Position numbers and translations under genes: made by a program
Assembly (NCBI GenBank): GCA_045538735.1
Contig: JAZSRY010000026.1
Location: 1-35,133, forward strand
Origin: SIG459 sp045538735
Lineage (GTDB): Bacteria > Bacillota > Clostridia > Oscillospirales > Oscillospiraceae
Reading direction: 5' to 3'
DNA: 35,133 nt
Shown here: one piece after another, positions 22,878-30,521 of the stretch
Layout: the number at the start of each line of letters is the position of its first letter
How positions within the stretch are numbered: position 1 is the first letter of the stretch
Notes under the pieces: generated by a model
The model's database searches: none
Told to the model about the DNA's origin: nothing
What the model saw: the letters and a program-made list of their open reading frames with translations, nothing else

Positions 22878-24008
22878 TTGCATAAGCATGAGCATAATCA
22901 TGAGCATACCCATAAAACCGAATATAAGCATGAGCATGAGCACACTCATCACAGCCATGCGGAAGAATGCGACGGCGAGGGCCATGTCCATCACCATCAC
23001 GATGACGGCACCTGCTGCTGCCATCACCACGAGATGCAGCATCATCACGGCGTAGATAAGCTTATGGTGGCAAGACTGATTGTATCAGCCATACTTTTTT
23101 TCAGCCATTGGCTTTTGCATGATCTTCTGCATGAGCATCAGGGCGCTGACATTGTTCTTTTTGCTGCCGTTGCCCTGATCGCGGGCTATGATGTGGTCAT
23201 TTCTGCCTTGAAAAACCTTTTCAAGGGGAAATTCTTCAACGAGTATATCCTGATGACAATTGCTGCTGTTGCCGCATTCATAATAGGAAACTATCACGAG
23301 GGCGCTGCGGTTATGTTTCTTTACCGTGTCGGAGAAACCTTCCAGGATTGCGCAATTCGCTTCAGCAGACGAAAAATTGCCTCTGTTACCGGTTCCTATG
23401 CACCTTTGGGACATGAAAAAGCAAAAAGCGAGCGATTTATAACACGTTTTGCAAAGATATATACTCCCATTGTTCTTGCCTGCGCCGTTTTGATTGCTGT
23501 CGCCCTTCCTCTTCACGGAGAAACCTCACTCCGCGATGGAGTTTACAGAGCGCTGACCTTCCTTGTTCTGGCTTGTCCCTGCGCAGTTGTCATTTCCGTT
23601 CCTATGGCTTACTTTGCAGGTATCGCAGCTGCCGCGGGAAGAGGAGTTTTCTTCCATGGACCCAGTGTCCTTGACCGTGTTGCAACGGGAAAACTCAGCC
23701 CCCGCCACGGCTCAAAGCAGGCTGAGGGAGTTATTTTTCTCGATGAATATGAGAATAGAGAGCTGGCAGCTGACCTTGTTGTCATAGGCGGTGAGGAGAG
23801 ATTCGCCGTCGCAATGCAGATCGCAGCAAAGGCAAGACGCATTGCCTATGAAAATATAATCGCAACAGTTTTGCTCAAACTGATTGTTATCATCCTAGGC
23901 GCATTCGGCATAAGCTCACTGTGGTTTGCGGTTTTTGCCGATAGCGGAATTGCGATACTTCTCACTCTGAACTCCCTTCGTGCTTTCAGCGCAAAAGGAA
24001 AATTTTGA
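22878..24008 (+). CDS. His-rich, ATPase-domain-less P1B-type (Zn/Cd) ATPase-like membrane protein
   Basis: A 376-residue protein. The first 57 residues contain 23 His and 4 Cys (HEH, HHHH and CCC-HHH clusters), a probable metal-buffering tail. The rest matches the membrane part of Zn/Cd-type P1B ATPases: spans near 64-84, 90-111, 123-149 (with E141), 193-212, the CPC helix (C233-P-C235), and a last pair with K334 and D355, the residues completing the ZntA-type metal site. The actuator domain is reduced to ~17 residues (168-184). The phosphorylation/nucleotide-binding domains are reduced to ~50 residues; DKTGT and GDGxND are absent. A normal ZntA/CadA has about 620-730 residues. TTG start at 22878 follows GAGGTGA; an in-frame ATG at 22851 lies inside the terminator stem. 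The frame is intact, arguing against simple decay. Role unknown. Confidence 0.85.
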   Translation: MHKHEHNHEHTHKTEYKHEHEHTHHSHAEECDGEGHVHHHHDDGTCCCHHHEMQHHHGVDKLMVARLIVSAILFFSHWLLHDLLHEHQGADIVLFAAVALIAGYDVVISALKNLFKGKFFNEYILMTIAAVAAFIIGNYHEGAAVMFLYRVGETFQDCAIRFSRRKIASVTGSYAPLGHEKAKSERFITRFAKIYTPIVLACAVLIAVALPLHGETSLRDGVYRALTFLVLACPCAVVISVPMAYFAGIAAAAGRGVFFHGPSVLDRVATGKLSPRHGSKQAEGVIFLDEYENRELAADLVVIGGEERFAVAMQIAAKARRIAYENIIATVLLKLIVIILGAFGISSLWFAVFADSGIAILLTLNSLRAFSAKGKF

Positions 24009-24047
24009 AAAAACCGATATACCTTGATAAAAGGTATATCGGTTTTT
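24009..24047. terminator. bidirectional terminator
   Basis: The 15-bp perfect stem AAAAACCGATATACC/GGTATATCGGTTTTT with a 9-base loop lies between the convergent His-rich membrane protein (+) and the ABC-F gene (-). Confidence 0.93.
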
Positions 24048-24052
24048 GTTTC

Positions 24053-25645
24053 TTATTCTGCTTTATAAAGATTCATGTATTCGTCGTAGCTCATCATTCT
24101 GTCGATTATGCCGTCGGGGGTTATTTCGATAATACGGTTAGCTACGGTCTGGGTAAGCTGATGGTCGTGGCTTGTGAAGATAATGTTGAAGGGGAAAGCA
24201 TCCATACCGTTGTTGAGAGCCTGAACGCTTTCAAGGTCGAGATGGTTGGTAGGCTGGTCGAACATAAGCACGCTGCTGCCTTCAAGCATGATTTTACTGA
24301 GCATGCAGCGGACCTTTTCACCACCGGAGAGCACGCTTACATTTTTATAAACCTCATCGCCGGAGAAAAGCATGCGTCCAAGGAAGGTTCGCAGATAGCT
24401 CTCGCGCTTATCCACGGAGAACTGGCGCATCCAATCTATGAGGTTGTATTCACAGCCTGCAAAAAAGTGCTCATGATCTTTGGGGAAATAGCTCTGTGTG
24501 GTGGAAACACCCCATTTCACAGTGCCTTCATCAGGTTCGATTTCGCCTGCGAGAATTTTGAAAAGGGTGGTGATTGCAATCTCGTTGGATCCGATGATGG
24601 CAATTTTGTCTTCCTTGCCCATAATAAAGGAGATATTGTTGAGAACCTTCACGCCGTCAACGGTCTTGCTGATGCCTTCAACAAAAAGTCTGTCCTTGCC
24701 GGGCTCGCGCTCTGCCTTGAAACCAACCCAGGGATAGCGGCGGGAGGAAGCGGGCAGTTCTTCAACACTGATTTTGTCAAGGAGCTTTCTGCGGCTTGTT
24801 GCCTGACGGGATTTGCTCTTATTTGCAGAGAAGCGGGCGATGAAGTTCTGGAGTTCTTCAATCTTCTGCTGAGCCTTTTTATTCTGATCCTTAATAAGCT
24901 TCTGAATCAGCTGGCTGGACTCATACCAGAAGTCATAGTTACCAACATACATTTTGATCTTGCCGTAGTCGATATCAACGATATGGGTGCAGACATTGTT
25001 GAGGAAGTAGCGGTCATGGCTAACAACCAAAACGGTGCCATCATAGTCCATCAAAAAGTCTTCAAGCCAAACAACGCTGGCAAGGTCAAGGTTGTTGGTG
25101 GGCTCGTCCAGAAGTATTATATCGGGAGCGCCAAAAAGAGCCTGAGCGAGAAGAACTTTAACCTTCTGGCGGGGGTCCATAGACGCCATCTGGGTGTCAT
25201 GGAACTCGGTGGGAATTCCGAGACCCTGCAGTATTCTGCTTGCGTCGGATTCTGCCTCCCAGCCGCCCAGCTCGGCAAAAAGCTCTTCAAGCTCTGCGGC
25301 GCGGATGCCGTCTTCATCGGTGAAGTCCTCTTTTTCGTATATTGCGTCCTTTTCCTTGCCGCATTCGTAGAGCTTCATATTGCCCATAATAACGGTCTCG
25401 AGGACGGGATAATCGTCATACATACCCTGATTCTGCTTTAGAACGCTCATTCTTGCCTTGGGGTCGATGTAGACATGTCCGTTGGTGGACTCAACCTCGC
25501 CGGAAAGAATTTTGAGGAAGGTGGATTTGCCCGCTCCGTTTGCGCCGATTATGCCGTAGCAATTTCCGCGGGTGAACTGGAGATCAACCTGATTGAAAAG
25601 CACCTGACCACCGTACTGCAAACCCAAATTTTCAACTGTAATCAT
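24053..25645 (-). CDS. ABC-F family ATPase (YkpA/YbiT-like) with one degenerate ATP site
   Basis: A 530-residue soluble protein with two ABC domains and an interdomain linker (~240-315), the ABC-F layout. ABC-F proteins bind the ribosomal E site and act in translation or antibiotic resistance. Domain 1 has canonical Walker A GANGAGKST (34-42), Walker B LLLDEPTNNLD (D180, E181) and H210, but its signature is MDPRQK (156-161), not LSGGQ. Domain 2 has a normal signature LSGGEK (439-444), but its Walker A is GSNEIAITT (352-360) with no lysine, and the catalytic Glu after Walker B is Gln (D463-Q464). Composite site 1 is therefore intact and site 2 degenerate on both faces. The ATG has AGGAG about 9 nt upstream. 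It is monocistronic. Confidence 0.93.
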   Translation of the reverse strand: MITVENLGLQYGGQVLFNQVDLQFTRGNCYGIIGANGAGKSTFLKILSGEVESTNGHVYIDPKARMSVLKQNQGMYDDYPVLETVIMGNMKLYECGKEKDAIYEKEDFTDEDGIRAAELEELFAELGGWEAESDASRILQGLGIPTEFHDTQMASMDPRQKVKVLLAQALFGAPDIILLDEPTNNLDLASVVWLEDFLMDYDGTVLVVSHDRYFLNNVCTHIVDIDYGKIKMYVGNYDFWYESSQLIQKLIKDQNKKAQQKIEELQNFIARFSANKSKSRQATSRRKLLDKISVEELPASSRRYPWVGFKAEREPGKDRLFVEGISKTVDGVKVLNNISFIMGKEDKIAIIGSNEIAITTLFKILAGEIEPDEGTVKWGVSTTQSYFPKDHEHFFAGCEYNLIDWMRQFSVDKRESYLRTFLGRMLFSGDEVYKNVSVLSGGEKVRCMLSKIMLEGSSVLMFDQPTNHLDLESVQALNNGMDAFPFNIIFTSHDHQLTQTVANRIIEITPDGIIDRMMSYDEYMNLYKAE

Positions 25646-25735
25646 CTTATATTCTCCTAAACTCTTAATTTTTCATTATTAAACTGTATTCTATCATAAA
25701 AATCAGACATATGGTATAATTATTTTGAATTTTGC

Positions 25736-25766
25736 TTGACATTCCACTTTGTGTATACTTTATACT
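25736..25766 (+). promoter_or_regulatory. MerR-type promoter with 19-bp spacer
   Basis: A consensus -35 TTGACA (25736-25741) and -10 TATACT (25761-25766) are separated by 19 bp instead of 17. This overlong spacer is the hallmark of promoters that MerR-family proteins activate by DNA untwisting. A palindrome GTATA-ctt-TATAC overlaps the -10. The gene transcribed from it is itself a MerR regulator, so autoregulation is likely. Confidence 0.8.
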
Positions 25767-25787
25767 GAATACAATAGAGGTGAGATG

Positions 25788-26429
25788 ATGCGCATAAAAG
25801 ATGTTGAAGCCATCGTAGGCATAACGAAAAAGAATATACGCTTCTATGAGAAAGAAGGCCTTTTGTCTCCCGGTCGCAACAGCGAAAACAGCTATAGGGA
25901 ATACAGCGAGGCAGATGTGGAAATTCTTAAGCAGATAAAGTTCTTCCGAAAGCTGAATATGCCCGTAAGTGAAATAAAGGCGCTACTTGAAGGCAAAATA
26001 AGTCTTCAATCATCCCTGAAGCGCCATAGCATCGCAATAGACGAGCAGAGAAAAAGTCTTCTACGCGCCGAAGAACTGTGCGAGCAGATAATCGAAGAGG
26101 ACATAGCTCTGAGAGATTTTGACACGGACGGATATCTGCTCCTTTTAGAAAATATGGAAAAGGAGGGCGCGGTGTTCAGAAACATCGTTAAAAACGACGT
26201 TATGAAAAAGTTTTTAGGTCCCATATTTGCCTGCGCAATTATCGTTGCGCTCTCTGCAGCGGCTCTTGTGCTGTTCCTGCTTCTCCATAAAACAGATCCC
26301 GCACCGGGATATATGATCATATATATTTGCGCAGCGGTGGTGCTTGTTGCGCTTGGAACGCTTATTGCACTTTTGTTCAGAATAAGAGAGATAAGAAAGG
26401 GAGAAGAAGATGATCTTGGTGACTACTGA
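25788..26429 (+). CDS. membrane-anchored MerR-family regulator
   Basis: A 213-residue protein. Residues 1-70 are a MerR winged helix-turn-helix (MRIKDVEAIVGITKKNIRFYEKEGLLSPGR...YREYSEADVEILKQIKFFRKLNMPVSEIKALL), followed by the long dimerisation helix (~75-110). Unusually, the effector region is replaced by two hydrophobic helices (~143-166 and 174-197) and a short charged tail, so the regulator probably sits in the membrane. No metal-binding cysteine loop is seen. The second ATG (25788) has GAGG at 7 nt; the ATG at 25785 would be 4 nt away. It overlaps the next gene by 20 bp, which implies translational coupling, and is controlled by the 19-bp-spacer promoter just upstream. Confidence 0.9.
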   Translation: MRIKDVEAIVGITKKNIRFYEKEGLLSPGRNSENSYREYSEADVEILKQIKFFRKLNMPVSEIKALLEGKISLQSSLKRHSIAIDEQRKSLLRAEELCEQIIEEDIALRDFDTDGYLLLLENMEKEGAVFRNIVKNDVMKKFLGPIFACAIIVALSAAALVLFLLLHKTDPAPGYMIIYICAAVVLVALGTLIALLFRIREIRKGEEDDLGDY

Positions 26430-26739
26430 TTATATAAGCGGCAAGGAATTAGAGATGCTGGGCATCGTAAAGGGCAGCACGGTTCAGGCCGCACACGCAG
26501 GAAAAGATATAGGCGCAGCCTTCAAAAATCTTGTGGGCGGAGAGCTACATGGGTATAACGATATGCTGAATGCTGCTCGTGCAATGGCAACAAAACGAAT
26601 GGTCAAGGAGGCCGAAGAAATGGGCGCCGATGCCATTGTGGGAGTAAGATATGCTTCGGCGGAAATTGTTCAGGGCGCAGCTGAGGTTATTGCCTACGGT
26701 ACTGCAGTCAAATTCGCAGATGAAAATGATTTTATATGA
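26410..26739 (+). CDS. YbjQ/UPF0145-family protein
   Basis: A 109-residue protein of the YbjQ (UPF0145, sometimes called heavy-metal-binding) family: MILVTTDYISGKE at the start, then AAFKNLVGGELHGYNDMLNAARAMATKRMVKEAEEMGADAIVGVRYAS, the family's conserved core. Members form ring-like oligomers; the cellular role is not established. The ATG at 26410 lies inside the end of the MerR gene (20-bp overlap), with GGGAGAAG upstream. The two form a coupled pair and this protein is the likely output, or effector partner, of the membrane MerR protein. It ends 2 bp before a strong terminator. Confidence 0.93.
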   Translation: MILVTTDYISGKELEMLGIVKGSTVQAAHAGKDIGAAFKNLVGGELHGYNDMLNAARAMATKRMVKEAEEMGADAIVGVRYASAEIVQGAAEVIAYGTAVKFADENDFI

Positions 26740-26741
26740 TA

Positions 26742-26785
26742 AAAATTAAAAGTCCCGAAGCGGAAGCTTCGGGACTTTTAATTTT
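26742..26785. terminator. bidirectional terminator, 20-bp perfect stem
   Basis: The perfect stem from AAAATTAAAAGTCCC to its complement, with a GGAA tetraloop and A/T tracts on both sides, lies between the convergent YbjQ and DHHW genes. The stop codon of the minus-strand gene lies in the stem. Confidence 0.95.
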
Positions 26786-27902
26786 AGTATTCAATAAGAA
26801 AGATATTTCCGTCTGTGCTGAAGTTGGGAACAGAGTAGCAGACGAGAATATTATCGATATTATTCTGTGCAATGTAGGCTTTCAGGCTTGCGTTGTTATA
26901 GCGAAGGTCTACAATATGGATGGTGGAGAAATGCTCGGTGAGATAAGGACTGAGAGAGTCCATATAACTGTCGCGAACTATGAGGAGAGAGGGGAGTCCC
27001 TCCTTGCCTGTTTCAATTTTAAGCAGGGGAGTGTTGCCGCCGTAGAAATAAGAATACTTATCCTTGGCGGTGAGGAAACTCTCGTCATACATGGTACCCT
27101 CAACGGGGCTGCCGCTTGGATAGTTTGTAATGACCATATCTCCCTGAGGCACATAGCGGCTTATGCTTTCGGGCTTAACCCATGCAAAACCGGAGGCGGA
27201 GAAGGTGGTTCCTAGGAACTCAGTGCTTACAACTTCTTCAGTATAGGAAGTTATGTCAACCGGTTCGAAGCCCATAGCTTCGGCAATAGCTGTGTAGCCG
27301 TAATATGCGCCGAGGGTGGTCCAGTGATGGTCGGTGCGGTAGAATATGTTTTCGTCTCTATGGGTTGCCAGCGCGGAATAAATGTCCACATTTGCAGCGG
27401 ATACAGATGAATAAGCATATTCAATAAGAGCAAGCTGGCTGCAGTTGGGTGCGCCGGTGGGCAGCATATCCGAGTATATTTCAGCGGCAGAAGGGACAAG
27501 GGCAAAGTATACCGGGATTGAGTTATTTTTTGCAAGAGCATCAATGGAACTGAGCTTGAAATCAAAATCATCCATATCTGCTTCATCGAAAGCCTCGATG
27601 AGCCGTTCACCCTCGCAGAGGAAAATGCCTTTGTTTTCGTCTTTGCCCAGAGCCAACTCGCATCTGGCTTTGAGGGCTGTCCAGCTGTCGCGGAAGGCAA
27701 ACTGGTCGGTTACATAGTCTTCAAAATCTGCTGTAAATTTGCCTTCAAACAGATCCTCAAAGGAAAATTTAGGCAAAGTCTGGAGAACGCGGTTTTCATT
27801 TTGGGAAAAGTCCCTATCGGGGATTATCAGGTTCAGGATGAAGAAGATACCGATGAAGCAGAGAAAAATAATGGTTTGGAGCCATAGTGCTTTTTTGCTC
27901 AT
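26784..27902 (-). CDS. DHHW-motif protein (AlgJ/AlgX-like O-acetylation partner)
   Basis: A 372-residue protein. An N-terminal membrane anchor (residues 6-28) is followed by the DFSQNENRVLQTLPKFSFEDLFEGKFTADFEDYVTDQFAFRD segment typical of DHHW proteins. The motif FYRTDHHWT (D191, H192, H193, W194) and later VRDSYMDSL give an SGNH-hydrolase-like site. In alginate-type systems such proteins transfer acetyl groups to an extracellular polymer, receiving them through the MBOAT partner, which is encoded 17 bp upstream in the same operon. The polymer (peptidoglycan, teichoic acid or capsule) cannot be read here. The start ATG at 27902 has AAGGAG about 9 nt upstream. Confidence 0.9.
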   Translation of the reverse strand: MSKKALWLQTIIFLCFIGIFFILNLIIPDRDFSQNENRVLQTLPKFSFEDLFEGKFTADFEDYVTDQFAFRDSWTALKARCELALGKDENKGIFLCEGERLIEAFDEADMDDFDFKLSSIDALAKNNSIPVYFALVPSAAEIYSDMLPTGAPNCSQLALIEYAYSSVSAANVDIYSALATHRDENIFYRTDHHWTTLGAYYGYTAIAEAMGFEPVDITSYTEEVVSTEFLGTTFSASGFAWVKPESISRYVPQGDMVITNYPSGSPVEGTMYDESFLTAKDKYSYFYGGNTPLLKIETGKEGLPSLLIVRDSYMDSLSPYLTEHFSTIHIVDLRYNNASLKAYIAQNNIDNILVCYSVPNFSTDGNIFLIEY

Positions 27903-27919
27903 TTAAGTGTCTCCTTTCT

Positions 27920-29317
27920 TTAGAATCTGAAGTAGAGGAAGGGGTTATAGCTGGCATCCACAAGATAGGCAGTGGAAATAACAAGGGAGAGAACAATCAA
28001 AATGGGGGTAACAATGCTTTTTGCCTTGTCGGGGAGCTTGTGATAAAGATTTTTGCCCAAAGGAAGGGCAGCTATGATAGTAATGATAAGAATAAGACCG
28101 AAGTTTTTCAGGTAGAAAATATCGGAAGCATTTATGAAGCCACCCTGAGCGAAGCCAAACATGCTTGCGTAATAGCTGCCTGCTGCGCTGAGACTGGGAA
28201 GATCAAAAAGTACCCATCCGCAAACCGCAACAATAATGGTGTAGATATGTCCCAGGACGGGAAGCTTCTCCAGCTTCTTCAGCAGGAAGGCCTTTTCTAT
28301 CATAAGGAAGATTGCGTAATAAATACCCCAGCAGAGGAAAGTCCAGTTGGCACCGTGCCAGAAGCCGGTGAGAGCCCAAACAACAAGGATATTGAAAAAT
28401 TGTCTGGCCCTGCTGCAGCGGTTGCCGCCCAGAGGAATATAGACATAGTCTCTGAACCAGGTGCCGAGACTGATATGCCAGCGGCGCCAGAATTCGGTGA
28501 CGGATTTGGATATGTAGGGATAGTTGAAGTTTTCGAGGAACTCAAAACCCAGCATACGGCCGAGACCTATTGCCATATCGCTGTATGCGGAAAAGTCAAA
28601 ATAAAGCTGAAGGGAGAAGGCAACGATACCCATCCATGCGCCTATAACGGTCATTTCTGCGCTTGATTGGGCGCTGTATATATCCCAAAGCATACCTATG
28701 TTGTTAGCGATGAGAACTTTTTTTGCAAGACCAACGCAGAAACGGCGAATTCCGTTGGCAAACCGGTCAATGCTGCCGGCTCGGAAACCCAGCTGATCGG
28801 CAATATCCTTATAACGTACAATGGGACCTGCAATGAGCTGAGGGAAGAGGGCAACAAAAGTGCCGAAGGAGATAAAGTTGCGCTGAAGCTTGGCATCTCC
28901 GCGGTAAATATCTATGGGATAGCTCATGGTCTGGAAGGTGTAGAAGCTTATGCCGATGGGCAAAGTCAGACCGAGCGTGGGAATGTTCACACCGGGAATG
29001 AGGCTAAGGGTGGAGGCAAAGAGATCGTAATACTTGAAAAATCCAAGCAGTGCAAGATTGATAACAATATTGACGGCAAGAACCTTTTTGGCTTTGGCCC
29101 GATTGTGCAAACGGTATTTATCCACAAGGAAACCGCTTGCGTAGTTGATGCATATGGAAAAGAGCATCAAAAGGATATAGAAAGGCTCCCCCCAGGCATA
29201 GAAAACCAGATTGACTATGAAAAGCCATAGGTTGCGCCATTTCAGGGGAACAGCGTAGTATACGGCGAGTACAACTACAAGATATATAAACATAAAGAGC
29301 AGGCTTGAAAATACCAT
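27920..29317 (-). CDS. MBOAT-family O-acyltransferase (AlgI/DltB-like)
   Basis: A 465-residue polytopic membrane protein with about 10-12 spans. Diagnostic segments are YPIDIYRGDAKLQRNFISFGTFVALFPQLIAGPIVRYKDI, the re-entrant SVTEFWRRWHISLGTWFRDYVYIPLGGNR, and the catalytic-histidine motif TGFWHGANWTFLCWG near residue 315-330. AlgI-type MBOATs move acetyl groups across the membrane to an extracytoplasmic acceptor enzyme, here most likely the DHHW protein next door. The start codon lies 3 bp after the recombinase stop, and its GGAGG is inside the recombinase gene, so translation is coupled. Confidence 0.95.
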   Translation of the reverse strand: MVFSSLLFMFIYLVVVLAVYYAVPLKWRNLWLFIVNLVFYAWGEPFYILLMLFSICINYASGFLVDKYRLHNRAKAKKVLAVNIVINLALLGFFKYYDLFASTLSLIPGVNIPTLGLTLPIGISFYTFQTMSYPIDIYRGDAKLQRNFISFGTFVALFPQLIAGPIVRYKDIADQLGFRAGSIDRFANGIRRFCVGLAKKVLIANNIGMLWDIYSAQSSAEMTVIGAWMGIVAFSLQLYFDFSAYSDMAIGLGRMLGFEFLENFNYPYISKSVTEFWRRWHISLGTWFRDYVYIPLGGNRCSRARQFFNILVVWALTGFWHGANWTFLCWGIYYAIFLMIEKAFLLKKLEKLPVLGHIYTIIVAVCGWVLFDLPSLSAAGSYYASMFGFAQGGFINASDIFYLKNFGLILIITIIAALPLGKNLYHKLPDKAKSIVTPILIVLSLVISTAYLVDASYNPFLYFRF

Positions 29318-29320
29318 GCC

Positions 29321-30328
29321 TTAGTTTTCCTCCTTATTGGGATTGAAGCTGCCGAGGGGATTTGCGGTGGCGGCGCTGCGAAGCTGGGAGTTATCCACGT
29401 GGGTGTATATCTGGGTGGTGTTAAGATGCTCGTGCCCCAAAAGCTCCTGCAAAGTTCTCACATCAACTCCGTTTTGCAGCATAAGTGTTGCGGCAGTGTG
29501 ACGAAGCTTGTGGCTTGAGTATTTGCTGCTGTCTAGACCCGCTTTGAGCAAACTTTTCTTCACCATGGAATGAACGGATTCGCGGCTCATTCTCACGCGG
29601 CGGTTTGAGAGGAAGAGTGCGTTGCGGTCAATGGCGGCAATATCCTTTCTCTCTTTGAGATAGTCATTGAGGGCGGCGGCAGTGGCATCGTTGAGATAAA
29701 CAACACGTTCCTTTGAGCCCTTGCCGGTAACGCGGAGATTGTCAACTCTGATGTCGGAAAGATTAAGGCCCACAATCTCGCTGATTCGGAGACCGCAGTT
29801 GAGGAAAATGCAGATAATGCAATAATCTCTCGTCTTATTTTTACCGTCAATGGCGGAGAGAAGCCGCTGACTTTCTTCAAGACTGAGATACTTGGGAAGG
29901 GTTTTCGGCAGTTTGGGAGAGTCAAGGTCCTGAACGGGGTTCACATCGATAAGCTTTGCTTTAACGGTAAGATATTTGTAGAAGCTTTTTATGGATGCAA
30001 TCTTTCTTGCTCTGGAGGCGGCGGATATACCGAACTCCGCATCACGGCTGCGCTGGTTGCGCACTCTGTCGCGGCTGAGGTAGGAAAGATATTCATATAC
30101 CTCCGTGAGACTTACATCCTTGACGAAGTCGAGATCAATATCGCGGATGTCGATATCCTCAATATCGGTCTTGCGGTCAACGATGCCGCGACTGAGCTTG
30201 AGATATCTGAAAAAGGTTCTCAAATCCAGATAATATTCGTCAACTGTGTTTTTAGAGTGTCCCTTTATTGTCTCGTGATAGATTAGAAAATCACGGAGTA
30301 TATCCGGGGCATTTCTTCTGTAATCCAT
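29321..30328 (-). CDS. tyrosine recombinase (XerC/XerD-like)
   Basis: A 335-residue site-specific recombinase. The N-terminal SAM-like core-binding domain (residues ~8-125) is followed by the catalytic domain with the full residue set: R181 (CGLRISE), K203 (TGKGSKER), H273 and R276 (HKLRHTAAT), H299 (GHEHLNTTQ) and Y308 (IYTH). Length and sequence fit chromosomal XerC/D-type enzymes rather than phage integrases. The N-terminal part has an extra acidic insertion (DIEDIDIRDIDLDF). The ATG at 30328 has GGAGAAG at 5-6 nt and lies 31 bp after the -10; upstream in-frame starts would overlap the promoter. It is first gene of an operon with MBOAT and DHHW genes. Whether it acts at dif is not shown. 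Confidence 0.94.
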   Translation of the reverse strand: MDYRRNAPDILRDFLIYHETIKGHSKNTVDEYYLDLRTFFRYLKLSRGIVDRKTDIEDIDIRDIDLDFVKDVSLTEVYEYLSYLSRDRVRNQRSRDAEFGISAASRARKIASIKSFYKYLTVKAKLIDVNPVQDLDSPKLPKTLPKYLSLEESQRLLSAIDGKNKTRDYCIICIFLNCGLRISEIVGLNLSDIRVDNLRVTGKGSKERVVYLNDATAAALNDYLKERKDIAAIDRNALFLSNRRVRMSRESVHSMVKKSLLKAGLDSSKYSSHKLRHTAATLMLQNGVDVRTLQELLGHEHLNTTQIYTHVDNSQLRSAATANPLGSFNPNKEEN

Positions 30329-30359
30329 ATTCTTCTCCAGAATAATATTTTGTTTAATT

Positions 30360-30388
30360 ATTGTAAACCAATTCGCGGTGATAGTCAA
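30360..30388 (-). promoter_or_regulatory. promoter of the recombinase-MBOAT-DHHW operon
   Basis: On the minus strand TTGACT (30388-30383 region), a 17-bp spacer and TACAAT (30365-30360). The -35 lies within one arm of the inverted repeat at 30381-30425. Confidence 0.85.
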
Positions 30389-30425
30389 CAAAAGGGTGCA
30401 AATAGGGGAGCAGGGAGTTGACTAT
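30381..30425. repeat. 9-bp inverted repeat overlapping the recombinase promoter
   Basis: ATAGTCAAC (30381-30389) and GTTGACTAT (30417-30425) are perfect inverted copies 27 bp apart. The left arm contains the -35 of the recombinase promoter. It is a candidate operator or recombinase-binding site. Confidence 0.5.
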
Positions 30426-30478
30426 TTAACAGAATTTTTATCTCAAAGGAAAATAATTATGGATTTTTGCGGAAAGTG

Positions 30479-30487
30479 TGATATACT
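30479..30487 (+). promoter_or_regulatory. extended -10 promoter of the aminotransferase gene
   Basis: TG-A-TATACT (TATACT 30482-30487), 34 bp before the ATG; no good -35 at standard spacing. Confidence 0.6.
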
Positions 30488-30521
30488 GCCATTTAGACTG
30501 TAAAAATAGGAGTACTATGCA

